A stretch of 64,000 nt of DNA from Desulfosudis oleivorans (GTDB taxonomy: Bacteria > Desulfobacterota > Desulfobacteria > Desulfobacterales > SURF-7). The position numbers were made by a program, and so were the translations under genes. The stretch's first letter is position 1. Each line of letters begins with the position of its first letter. Location: assembly GCA_020723305.1 (NCBI GenBank), contig DYJC01000013.1:57504-121503 (forward strand). Reading direction: 5' to 3'. The notes beneath the pieces were generated by a model. The model searched no databases. It worked only from the letters and a program-made list of their open reading frames with translations, and was not told where the DNA came from. Of the stretch, positions 55,061 to 63,239 are shown piece by piece.

Positions 55061-56131
55061 TTATTTACCTTCCATCAGATTGTAAAAACAATCTCTCTGT
55101 CTGGGCTGGTATCCTGCATCCTTTATCAGACGAATCATCTCTTCTTTTGGAAGCCTGAACGAAACTCCTGCGGCAGCAACCACATTTTCTTCAATCATGG
55201 TGCTTCCCAGATCATTGGCCCCAAAACATAAAGAGGCCTGTGCAATTTTATCTCCCTGTGTAACCCAGGATGCCTGAATGTTATCGATGTTGTCCAGAAA
55301 CAGCCTGGATAAGGACAGAACCCGCAGATACTCGACAGCAGTCGCCTTTTTTACATTCAGCCGGGTATGATCCGGTTGAAAGGTCCAGGGGATAAATGCC
55401 GTGAACCCGCCGGTTTCATCCTGAAGGTCACGGATTTTCATCAGATGCTGGATGATCTGCTCTTTGGTTTCAATATGCCCGAACATCATTGTAGCCGTAG
55501 TTCTCAGATCCAGCTGATGTGCTTTTCTCATTACATCCAGCCATGGTTCGGACCGGTATTTTTTCGGAGAAAGCTGCATCCTCACTTCATCTACCAGAAT
55601 TTCCGCTCCGCCTCCGGGAATCGATCCCAGACCGGCTTCTATCAGTCTTTTGAGCGTATCTGTGACAGAGAGTCCGGATTGTTCGGCCATGAAAAGAATC
55701 TCAGGAGGGGAAAAACCGTGAATATGTATTGGGAAATTGCTTTTTATATATGACAGCAAACCCAGGTAGTAATCAAAATCCAATCCAGGATGGAGACCTC
55801 CCTGAAGAAGAATCTGGGTTCCTCCGAGTGAAAGGGTTTCCTCTATTTTCTGTTTCAGCGATTCCTCGGAGATCACGTATCCTTTCGGGTTTTCAGAATC
55901 CCGGTAAAATGCACAGAACAGGCAACCGGATGCGCAGACATTTGTATAATTGATATTCCGGTCTACAACATATGTAACGATCGGTTCAGGATGGAGTCTT
56001 TGTCTCATCTGATTGGCTGCATCCGCCAGATCCAGCAGTTCGCCATGGATCAGAAGATTTAAGGCTTCTTCGGAGTTGATCCGTTCACCATTCTTGATTT
56101 TCGAATATAGAGTATCCAAAGATTTCATCAT
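55061..56131 (-). CDS. mqnC: Cyclic dehypoxanthinyl futalosine synthase MqnC
   Basis: Radical SAM enzyme that cyclises dehypoxanthinyl futalosine. In the 356 residues the cluster motif is C66-x3-C70-x2-C73 (CASGCLFC) after RNINYTNV. Further MqnC features are ILLQGGLHPGLDFDYY, SIPGGGAEIL, TTATMMFGHIET and GFTAFIPWTFQPDHT. The shared N-terminal pattern (GERINSEEALNLL) parallels MqnE. Overlaps mqnE by 4 bases. Confidence 0.94.
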   Translation of the reverse strand: MMKSLDTLYSKIKNGERINSEEALNLLIHGELLDLADAANQMRQRLHPEPIVTYVVDRNINYTNVCASGCLFCAFYRDSENPKGYVISEESLKQKIEETLSLGGTQILLQGGLHPGLDFDYYLGLLSYIKSNFPIHIHGFSPPEILFMAEQSGLSVTDTLKRLIEAGLGSIPGGGAEILVDEVRMQLSPKKYRSEPWLDVMRKAHQLDLRTTATMMFGHIETKEQIIQHLMKIRDLQDETGGFTAFIPWTFQPDHTRLNVKKATAVEYLRVLSLSRLFLDNIDNIQASWVTQGDKIAQASLCFGANDLGSTMIEENVVAAAGVSFRLPKEEMIRLIKDAGYQPRQRDCFYNLMEGK

Positions 56132-57228
56132 GATCTGTTTTCAATATGGTTGTAGAATGAATCCCGTTCAACAGGTTGAAATCCCGCAGTCCGGATCAGA
56201 TGAATCATCTCGTCCCGCGACAATCCTTTGGCGGTTCTGGCTCCGGCCATATGGGTTATTTTTTCCTCGATAATGGTTCCGTCCAGGTCATCGGCTCCAA
56301 ATGAAAGCGCGAGCTGGGCCAGTGATTCTCCGATCATGACCCAATACGCTTTGATATGCTGAAAATTATCCAGCATCACTCTTGCGACTGCAATATTGGT
56401 GAGATCGTCAAACGCGGTTGTCCGCGGCAGATGGGAGAGCTTTGTGTTTTCAGAATGAAAAGCCAGGGGTATGAAAGCGGAAAATCCGCCTGTCTGATCC
56501 TGGAGATCCCGGAGAGTGATCAGATGTTCAACTCTTTCTTCAATGGTTTCGATATGCCCATACAGCATGGTTGCATTGGATGTCAGACCGTTTTCATGTG
56601 CGGTTTTCACGATTTCAAGCCATCTTTCTTTACCGATTTTTCGCGGGAAAAGCTGCTGCCTTATCCGCTGGTTCAGCACTTCGGCGCCGCCTCCCGGCAT
56701 CATGGAGAGTCCGGCTTTTTTAAGCTGCACAATCACCTCGGAAACGCTCATGCCGGTAATTTCTGAAAAATAATCGATTTCAACAGCCGTAAACGCTTTC
56801 ACTGTTGAACCGGGTCTGAGTTTTTTGATGGTTTCGATCAGCTCAATATAATAGTCAAACGGCAGAGATGGATTCAGTCCGCCCACCATATGAATTTCCT
56901 GAATGGGCTCTCCGGATCTTTTCAGTAATTGTGCTTTTACATCTTCAATAGAAAGCGTGAACGCTCCCTTTTCCTCTTTTTCCCTGGAAAAGGCACAAAA
57001 CGCACAATAATTTTTGCATATATTGGTGTAATTGACATGCTGATTGTAAATAAAGTAGGCTGTTTTTCCATGACGTGTTTTGCGGATATAATCAGCCAGT
57101 CTGGCTTTTCCAATGAGATCCGGACTGCAGAACAAGATGCATCCATCATTGAAATCGAGACGTTGTCCGTTGCTGATTTTTTTTTGAATCAGAAGCAGGT
57201 CTTTGTCGGAAAAAGGGATCTTTGGCAT
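56128..57228 (-). CDS. mqnE: Aminodeoxyfutalosine synthase MqnE
   Basis: Radical SAM enzyme joining 3-enolpyruvylbenzoate and SAM to aminodeoxyfutalosine. In the 366 residues the cluster motif is C71-x3-C75-x2-C78 (CKNYCAFC) after NQHVNYTNI. MqnE-type stretches are EIHMVGGLNPSLPFDYYI, KAFTAVEIDYFSEI, MMPGGGAEVLNQRIR and NATMLYGHIET, then GFSAFIPLAFH. It has an excellent AGGAG site before the ATG at 57228. First gene of the minus-strand mqn unit. Confidence 0.94.
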   Translation of the reverse strand: MPKIPFSDKDLLLIQKKISNGQRLDFNDGCILFCSPDLIGKARLADYIRKTRHGKTAYFIYNQHVNYTNICKNYCAFCAFSREKEEKGAFTLSIEDVKAQLLKRSGEPIQEIHMVGGLNPSLPFDYYIELIETIKKLRPGSTVKAFTAVEIDYFSEITGMSVSEVIVQLKKAGLSMMPGGGAEVLNQRIRQQLFPRKIGKERWLEIVKTAHENGLTSNATMLYGHIETIEERVEHLITLRDLQDQTGGFSAFIPLAFHSENTKLSHLPRTTAFDDLTNIAVARVMLDNFQHIKAYWVMIGESLAQLALSFGADDLDGTIIEEKITHMAGARTAKGLSRDEMIHLIRTAGFQPVERDSFYNHIENRS

Positions 57229-57393
57229 TCTTTCTCCTCTATCCCCTGATCTGAAAAAAAATATAATGCAAATTAAATGACCACATGGTCACAACTATAA
57301 GGCAAAAGTATGGTGTAATCAAGTTTTTTATCAACAAGGTGCCTGTGTTTTTTGTGAATCCATTTATAAGAATATAGCTGAATAAATGGAAGT

Positions 57394-58050
57394 TTATTTC
57401 AATGATTTTATCTGTTTGATATCGATAGATTTTCCCAACATAATCAGGATATCACTATCCTTGATCACAAAACTCGCAGGAGGGACCAGCAGGAAATTTT
57501 CAGGAACAAGTTCTTTAATGGCGATAATATGAACGTTATATTTTGCCCGAAGATTGATTTCTTTCAGGCTTTTTCCGATAAATTCTCTTGGAGGACCGAC
57601 TTGTATAAGATCGAATTCATCGGAAAGTGGAATGAAATCAAGAACATTTGGCCTAGACAAGTTGTTTGATATGCGTATGGCCATATCCCGTTCCGGATGG
57701 ATGATTTCGGTTGCTCCCACTCGTTTCAGAATTTTTTCATGATCCTCATCCAACGCTTTGACGAGAATCTTTTTAACCCCAATTTCTTGAAGATACAGAC
57801 AAATCAGGATGCTGGTGCTGATTTTTGTGCCTGTAGAAACAATAACCCCATCCATATTTTCCAATCCCAGAGCTTTTAAAGCTTCTTTGTTTGTAGAATT
57901 GAGAACAATTGCTTCCGTGCAATAGGCATCTATGGCCTGTACCCGATTCTTATCGGAATCTATTGCTACGACTTCGTTTCCATCTTCATATAAGGCCTTG
58001 GCTGCATGAAAACCGAATTTGCCAATCCCGATGACTGCGAATTTTTTCAT
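57394..58050 (-). CDS. ktrA: KtrA-like potassium-channel regulatory subunit
   Basis: A 218-residue cytosolic RCK protein: the N-terminal NAD/ATP-binding half has GIGKFG after MKKFAVI, the acidic residue in VVAIDSDK, then VIVSTGTKISTSIL; the C-terminal RCK_C half (about 140-218) starts DLIQVGPPREFIGKSL. One RCK unit of this length is the KtrA form; E. coli TrkA has two. It sits 16 bases downstream of ktrB. GGGGGAG precedes the ATG. Confidence 0.88.
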   Translation of the reverse strand: MKKFAVIGIGKFGFHAAKALYEDGNEVVAIDSDKNRVQAIDAYCTEAIVLNSTNKEALKALGLENMDGVIVSTGTKISTSILICLYLQEIGVKKILVKALDEDHEKILKRVGATEIIHPERDMAIRISNNLSRPNVLDFIPLSDEFDLIQVGPPREFIGKSLKEINLRAKYNVHIIAIKELVPENFLLVPPASFVIKDSDILIMLGKSIDIKQIKSLK

Positions 58051-58066
58051 ATATACTCTCCCCCGT

Positions 58067-59437
58067 TTATCCGATCATGATGTTTTCTTCCGAGTACTCG
58101 ATTCCGCTTACGGCAGCCGATCCAACAAGGATATATGAGAAAGTGAGTACCCCAACCCGGCCAATAATCATCGTAATCATTATCCAGCATTTTCCCCATG
58201 TGCTCAGTTCCGGTGTCACACCCATGGACAAACCCACTGTTCCAAAAGCAGATACTGTTTCAAATAAATAAGACAGAAAAGATGCTTTCCGACCGGCAAC
58301 TTCCAGACCGCTTGCCGGATCACCTGCAAGAATAAAAAATAAAACCAGCCCGACGATTCCAATAGAAACGAGAATCAAAGTTACACTTCTGGTTACGGTT
58401 TCCGTGGTCACACTTTTTTTAAACAGATTCACCCGCCGTTTCCCGCGTAACCGACTCATGAAAAAAATAGTTATCAGTGCCAGCGTTGTGGTTTTTACGC
58501 CACCACCGCACGAACCAGGCGATGCACCGATAAACATTAAAAATATCATTACGGCAAGAGTGGCTTCTTTCAGGGACCCAATATCAACTGTATTAAAACC
58601 TGCTGTCCGGCAGGTGATGGACTGAAATACCGGTGTCAGGATTCGATAGGAAAGCGATTGCTCCGTACTCAGTGCCTGGCGCTCCAGAAAAGCAAATAAC
58701 AGGGCTCCTGAAACAATAAGAATGAATGTTGTCAGCAGTACTGTTTTGGTCTGAATGGAAAGCCTGCAACGTTGTTGTTTATGAAAATGGAGCCAGCATT
58801 GGAGGTCATACAGCACGGAAAAACCGATTCCCCCGATAACGATCAATCCGCAAATCGTCACATTCAGGAGGATATCATCGTTGTACTGCATCATACTATC
58901 GGGGAACAGAGTTAATCCGGCATTACAGAAAGCGGAAACAGAGTGAAAAACTGCTGCATAGACCGCTTTTATGAATGAGAACTCATGGTGAAAATGTATG
59001 AATAAAAAAACAGCCCCAAGAGCTTCCACCGCGAAAGTCACCAGGAAAATGCTTTTGACCAGTTTAAAAATATCCTTACGAGGCGTATGGGCATATAGAT
59101 CCTGCATTACCATTCGTTGTCGAAAAGAAACGGATTTGCCGATCCAGTGGAACATGATAACAGATATGGTCATGACACCCAATCCACCGACCTGCATAAG
59201 GGCCAGAATCACAAGTTGACCCGGAATGGTAAAACAGGTTCCGATGTCAACAACACTTAACCCGGTAACGCATATTGCAGAGGTGACTGTAAATGCAGCA
59301 TCTATCCAGGAAATCCAGCCAGTCTTCGTAGAAAACGGAATTTTAAGCATGAGTGTTCCCAAAACGATGGCAAATAAAAAACTGATCAACACCAGCTTTG
59401 CCGGATGCAGTTTAAGGAGTTGATTGTGAAATGTCAT
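58067..59437 (-). CDS. ktrB: KtrB/TrkH family potassium transporter
   Basis: A 456-residue membrane protein with four M1-P-M2 repeats. The selectivity-filter loops are TSAICVTGLSV, VSAFCNAGLTL, ITCRTAGFNTV and VSAFGTVGLSM, each with the conserved Gly. It imports K+ (usually Na+-dependent) together with the KtrA subunit encoded next. The length agrees with KtrB rather than the longer E. coli TrkH. Confidence 0.93.
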   Translation of the reverse strand: MTFHNQLLKLHPAKLVLISFLFAIVLGTLMLKIPFSTKTGWISWIDAAFTVTSAICVTGLSVVDIGTCFTIPGQLVILALMQVGGLGVMTISVIMFHWIGKSVSFRQRMVMQDLYAHTPRKDIFKLVKSIFLVTFAVEALGAVFLFIHFHHEFSFIKAVYAAVFHSVSAFCNAGLTLFPDSMMQYNDDILLNVTICGLIVIGGIGFSVLYDLQCWLHFHKQQRCRLSIQTKTVLLTTFILIVSGALLFAFLERQALSTEQSLSYRILTPVFQSITCRTAGFNTVDIGSLKEATLAVMIFLMFIGASPGSCGGGVKTTTLALITIFFMSRLRGKRRVNLFKKSVTTETVTRSVTLILVSIGIVGLVLFFILAGDPASGLEVAGRKASFLSYLFETVSAFGTVGLSMGVTPELSTWGKCWIMITMIIGRVGVLTFSYILVGSAAVSGIEYSEENIMIG

Positions 59438-59600
59438 AACCCGGCCCCAGGATTTTACAATCTTGATTAAAAAAAGGATTCAGATTCAATAATCGTTGAC
59501 TACCTCATGCGAATCGACGCTTTCATATCACAAAATACAGATTTGGTATCTGAAAAAATGTGTTTTTCAATTCTAATTATTTTTGTTTTACGGATTTTTT
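59438..59600. other. Intergenic region upstream of ktrB
   Basis: About 160 AT-rich bases holding the minus-strand ktrB promoter region. No clear hexamers or dyads are visible to me. A small plus-strand frame begins right after it at 59601. Confidence 0.3.
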
Positions 59601-59741
59601 ATGTTTGACACCAACGTACAAAATTATAATGATTGGATAGAAGAATTGTCGTTTCATCAAAAAGAAGATGAAAAGCAAATTGTTTGCAACTATTGTGATC
59701 AGAAAGATATGCATCAGGAAAATAAAAATAGCCCGGAGTAA
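59601..59741 (+). CDS. Possible small CxxC protein (46 aa)
   Basis: A 46-codon frame from ATG 59601 to TAA 59739-59741 encodes an acidic, hydrophilic peptide starting MFDTNVQNYNDWIEELSFHQ and holding a CNYC pair with flanking charged residues. There is only a weak GGA upstream. It precedes the thioesterase gene by 32 bases on the same strand, so it could be a leader gene in one transcript. No family is recognised. Confidence 0.3.
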   Translation: MFDTNVQNYNDWIEELSFHQKEDEKQIVCNYCDQKDMHQENKNSPE

Positions 59742-59773
59742 CCGGAGCTGAAAATGGAAAAGGACGAAATTAT

Positions 59774-60157
59774 ATGGAAATTCAAACACACAAGCTTATC
59801 AGCCAGGAATTCTGCGGGACCCCACTTGTTGTTGAAAAAGGATACAGCAAGGTGGAGCTGAAAACATCCGATAAAATGATCGTAGATGAAACCGGTCTTA
59901 TTCATGGCGGATTTTTATTTGGACTGGCAGATTATGCGGCAATGATCGCGGTGAATCATCCAAATGTTGTCCTGGGAGGAGCACAGGTAAAATTTATCAA
60001 ACCGGTAAAAAACAATAAAACTATACTGGCGGAAGCGGTTGTTGAAAACAGTGAAGGAAAAAAACAAAATGTGACTGTTACAATCACAAATGACAAGGAA
60101 ATCATATTTCAGGGGATGTTTACCTGCTTTGTACTGGAAAAGCATGTGTTGAAATAA
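59774..60157 (+). CDS. PaaI-like hotdog-fold thioesterase
   Basis: A 127-residue hotdog protein. The helix-strand motif DETGLIHGGFLFGLADYAAMIAV matches the PaaI/YdiI thioesterase pattern (HGG followed by a long helix). It should hydrolyse an acyl-CoA; the substrate is not readable. AAGGA lies 9 bases before the ATG. The stop is 7 bases from the stop of the convergent zinc-ribbon gene. Confidence 0.85.
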   Translation: MEIQTHKLISQEFCGTPLVVEKGYSKVELKTSDKMIVDETGLIHGGFLFGLADYAAMIAVNHPNVVLGGAQVKFIKPVKNNKTILAEAVVENSEGKKQNVTVTITNDKEIIFQGMFTCFVLEKHVLK

Positions 60158-60164
60158 ACGAATT

Positions 60165-61559
60165 TTAGCTTTTTCTTCTCACCCTGACCAGCTTCTTTTT
60201 TTTGGGGGAAGATGAAGCTGTATCTGTTTTCGGCGGGCCCAGGTGGTTCTGCCTGAATGAACAGGTGGCCCTGGGACATTTCAAGCCTTTTTGTCCTTCT
60301 ACGGTATTGATTTCAATCAAAAATTGATTTTTACATAATGGACACTCAAATGGATAGGGTTTTCCCCAACTGATAAACCCGCAATGTGTATTTGAGCATG
60401 AAAAGTATTCCTGCCCCTTTTCCGTAGTATTGGACAATACTCTTCCTATATTACATACCGGACAGGGAATCGCGATGGCTTCTTGAAAGGCGGCAATCTT
60501 TTTTTCAATGTCTGTTCTGCCAATGGGATCATTCTTATCGATCACATCCTTTTTCTCTTCTTTGTTTTTTCTTAAACTTGCTTCCGCCTCCCGTGCAGCG
60601 ATTTCCGCCTCTTTTGCCCTCAATTCCGCTTCCCGTGCTTTTATTTCTGCTGCCTTTGCCGCGATCTCGATTGCTTTTAGTTCCGCCTCCTGTGCAGCTC
60701 TTTTTGCTTCCTCAAGGGCTGCCTTTTTTTCTGCCTCAAGAATCGCTTTGGATTCTGCTTCTTTTTGTGCAATTTCCGCAGCTTTTCTGGCCAGAATCTC
60801 CTCTTCACTTGGGCCTTTGGGAAAAATTTCTTTTACATCCAATCCTCTGTCAGACCATGTGGTTTTGATCTCTTTCTGAGGCGAGCTGCTTTGGGACATT
60901 TTATTCCGCAATCTTTCAATTTTTTCAACATACGCTTTTTTCAAGTCATCGGATACCTGCTTGGCCGTTTTTTGATCCGGTTTGTTTCGGGGTTGAGTGG
61001 TAAGGGATTTTTTTTCATCACTTTTAATCTGCTGTTGTGAAAGCGGTATCCCTCTTAACTGGAGTGTCTTGTCAAACTGCTGAATTGCATCATTCAGATC
61101 CTTTCGATTGCTGGAGACTTCAGCTATCGTCTGAAGGATATATCCAATAAGATTCATTCCCTTCATGCCCGGGAACAGGTTGTCGAGGAAGCTAACCAAT
61201 GCAAAGGCGGAAATCTGAGCATTGTACCTGTTGTTCTGGTCGATTTCAACATAACCATGCTGGGCCAGTCCCTGAAATGAGACCATCAGTGTATCATCAA
61301 TGTCCAGCCCGATATCGGAAAGATCATTCAGAAAAGTTTCTCTTGTATACCGGTCTGGTGGGGATTGTGAAAAATTTTTAATTTCATTTTCCCTTTCAAC
61401 AAGCAGCAGGAGGCAGGCAATTGTAGAAAGATTAAAGGACAGCGTTGGTTCTAAAGTTTCAATTTCAAGAAGCCTTTGGATATGTTTTACAAGGATTTCA
61501 TCAAATACAGCTTTAACTTTTTGTAAATCCAGATCTTTTTCTGTAGAAATTTCATTCAT
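60165..61559 (-). CDS. Coiled-coil protein with two C-terminal topoisomerase-type zinc ribbons
   Basis: A 464-residue protein in three parts. The N-terminal helical domain (about 1-170) contains LSTIACLLLLVERENEI and a winged-helix-like middle with AQHGYVEIDQNNRY. A long Ala/Glu/Lys-rich single helix spans about 245-335, with repeated EAELKAxE units. The C-terminal part has two zinc ribbons of identical spacing: Cys366, 369, 388, 393 and Cys406, 409, 428, 433 (C-x2-C-x18-C-x4-C). A basic tail (PKKKKLVRVRRKS) ends it. It resembles the C4 zinc fingers of topoisomerase I, suggesting nucleic-acid binding. I do not know this architecture. Confidence 0.8.
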   Translation of the reverse strand: MNEISTEKDLDLQKVKAVFDEILVKHIQRLLEIETLEPTLSFNLSTIACLLLLVERENEIKNFSQSPPDRYTRETFLNDLSDIGLDIDDTLMVSFQGLAQHGYVEIDQNNRYNAQISAFALVSFLDNLFPGMKGMNLIGYILQTIAEVSSNRKDLNDAIQQFDKTLQLRGIPLSQQQIKSDEKKSLTTQPRNKPDQKTAKQVSDDLKKAYVEKIERLRNKMSQSSSPQKEIKTTWSDRGLDVKEIFPKGPSEEEILARKAAEIAQKEAESKAILEAEKKAALEEAKRAAQEAELKAIEIAAKAAEIKAREAELRAKEAEIAAREAEASLRKNKEEKKDVIDKNDPIGRTDIEKKIAAFQEAIAIPCPVCNIGRVLSNTTEKGQEYFSCSNTHCGFISWGKPYPFECPLCKNQFLIEINTVEGQKGLKCPRATCSFRQNHLGPPKTDTASSSPKKKKLVRVRRKS

Positions 61560-61637
61560 GTGGGTTCACCTGCGAATTAGAGTATGAAACAGTACAGGCA
61601 AGTCTGACGTTTAAAAAAAAATCTGATGGTATGCGTT

Positions 61638-62096
61638 TTACTCTTGATTGATTTCAGATATCATATCCGCAATTTTAGAGGCCATCTGAGAAACGTTTTC
61701 ATTCACTTCAACTTCAGATTCAACCAGGGTGTTTTCGGCAGGGTCATCATTCATATTCAGACGGTCATCAACCCTGGATTGCTGAACGGACCCAGATGAG
61801 ATTGAATCTTCCCGGTTTTTTTCCTGTTCGTCGGTAAGTGCGGAAACAGTCAGACACTCGCCCTTGCGATCAAAAAGAACGGAAAGAGAAATCCGGACAT
61901 CAAAATTCAATTTGTAAGCAATCTGATTATTATGGACAACGATGTCACCATTTTTATACTCAATATCTTCTTGAAATCCCAAATGATACTTGTTTTTAAA
62001 AATTTTTTCTATGGCTTCCCAGTCCAGATCCCCAGTGATTGCATCTATTAATTCCTTTTCTCCCATCTGTATAACATCTGAATCCGTAACTTTCAC
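61638..62096 (-). CDS. Hypothetical protein with acidic C-terminus (152 aa)
   Basis: A 152-residue cytosolic protein. The first 90 residues form a compact alpha/beta pattern (DWEAIEKIFKNKYHLGFQED; NGDIVVHNNQIAYKLNFDVR), and the last 60 are acidic and disordered (EQEKNREDSISSG), ending in a short helix. The start is a GTG at 62096 with AGGGGG five bases upstream; no other start lies in frame before the TGA at 62169-62171. The family is unknown to me. It lies between the ParA-like gene and the zinc-ribbon gene on the same strand. Confidence 0.7.
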   Translation of the reverse strand: MKVTDSDVIQMGEKELIDAITGDLDWEAIEKIFKNKYHLGFQEDIEYKNGDIVVHNNQIAYKLNFDVRISLSVLFDRKGECLTVSALTDEQEKNREDSISSGSVQQSRVDDRLNMNDDPAENTLVESEVEVNENVSQMASKIADMISEINQE

Positions 62097-62278
62097 CAGG
62101 CCCCCTTTTGTCGTAATGATAATCGGAATGATCGTATTTTTGATTGATGAAAAAGTATATTGCGAGTTTCAAGCTGATTTATATTTTACCGCAATCCAGC
62201 GCTTCTGGCAATAACCATTTGCGATTTATATAAAAAAACTTTAGACCATCTTTAATCTTGAAAACATGGGGTGTTACA

Positions 62279-63043
62279 TCAAGCGATTTTTTTTATCAAT
62301 TCCACTGATAAATCAAAATAGGTCTGAGAGGCCTTTGCCGAGATATCGTACAAGGCAACAGGCTTTCCCAATATACCTGACTTTCGGATCGTATCATCCG
62401 TCGGGATGGTGGTTAAAAAAGATGGATACGGGATAGCTCCCAGTTCATTCTCTGAAAAATAATGATTCAACTCATCCTTTCCGGAGCATTGGTTGAACAG
62501 AGTTCCGGCAATCTTCAAATCCGGATTCAACTGCTCCTGAACGATTTTTAAAACCTCATTCAGATCTGTAATTTCATCCAGAGTCGAAAAATTACATGTG
62601 ATAGGCAATATTACCCAGTCAGAGGCTGCCATGGAACATATTGTAAAAAAACCCAGAGAGGACGGTGAATCTATGATGATATATTGAAAATCATTTTTGA
62701 TTTCCTGTATAATCTTTTTTAAAATAAGCTCCTTGCCTGGCTTGATTGCCAGTCTGTGCTCTGTCAGAAAGAGATTTGGTTTTGATGGGATAAAGGTCAA
62801 AAAATCAATTGGCGTCTGGATCGCTAACTGCCTGGCAGAGGTCTTACCCATGAATCCGTGATAGAGTGTCTCGGAACTTTCCTTAGGGCTGATTCCGCCA
62901 TATCGGGAAAGATGGCTTTGAGGATCACAATCAATTAAAAGAGTCTTTTTCTCAAAAAGAGCCAGAGTGGCTGCGATATTGACAGCAATCGTTGTTTTAC
63001 CGGTTCCTTGTTTTTGGCTGATCACGCTGATTGTTTTGCTCAT
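62279..63043 (-). CDS. ParA/Soj/MinD-like ATPase
   Basis: A 254-residue deviant-Walker P-loop ATPase. Walker A reads KQGTGKTT (11-18) with the signature Lys11; the usual KGG is KQG here. Walker A' is LLIDCDPQSHLS, Walker B is YIIIDSPSSLG and VILPITCNFSTLDEI follows. It has the short form without N-terminal DNA-binding helix. Start 63043 (MSKTISVIS) matches the fold; the frame is open to 63133. Not next to a ParB gene; instead it is flanked by the small acidic-tailed gene and a divergent acidic gene. It may position a cell structure rather than DNA. Confidence 0.9.
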   Translation of the reverse strand: MSKTISVISQKQGTGKTTIAVNIAATLALFEKKTLLIDCDPQSHLSRYGGISPKESSETLYHGFMGKTSARQLAIQTPIDFLTFIPSKPNLFLTEHRLAIKPGKELILKKIIQEIKNDFQYIIIDSPSSLGFFTICSMAASDWVILPITCNFSTLDEITDLNEVLKIVQEQLNPDLKIAGTLFNQCSGKDELNHYFSENELGAIPYPSFLTTIPTDDTIRKSGILGKPVALYDISAKASQTYFDLSVELIKKIA

Positions 63044-63099
63044 AATGGGAATATTTATCATGAAACTTTGTTTTTGAACAGATTGTTTTTGAAAAGTTG

Positions 63100-63178
63100 C
63101 AAATCCTATCCAGCCGGTATACAATGGAATCAATTACACCAACACCAACTGCAAAATCAACAAATCCTATCCTGCCGG
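63100..63178. repeat. Pair of 18-bp direct repeats in the parA-side divergent region
   Basis: CAAATCCTATCCaGCCGG at 63100-63117 recurs as CAAATCCTATCCtGCCGG at 63161-63178, 61 bases apart, with a single mismatch. Both lie between the divergent starts of the ParA-like gene (63043) and the gene at 63240. The spacing is not a multiple of three, so this is a DNA-level repeat, fitting binding sites for a regulator or partition protein. Confidence 0.6.
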
Positions 63179-63239
63179 GAGAGTTTATCATGTAATTGAA
63201 AGATTCATTTTCATCCTGGAGCAGATTCGAGGTTCGGAA

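Noticed and set aside
59714..59905. Minus-strand 63-codon frame over the thioesterase start
   Set aside because: It is antisense to the better supported thioesterase gene and begins within it.
63008..63199. A 63-codon plus-strand frame containing SCKSYPAG
   Set aside because: It is antisense to the ParA N-terminus and spans the first direct repeat; no ribosome site and no sensible fold.
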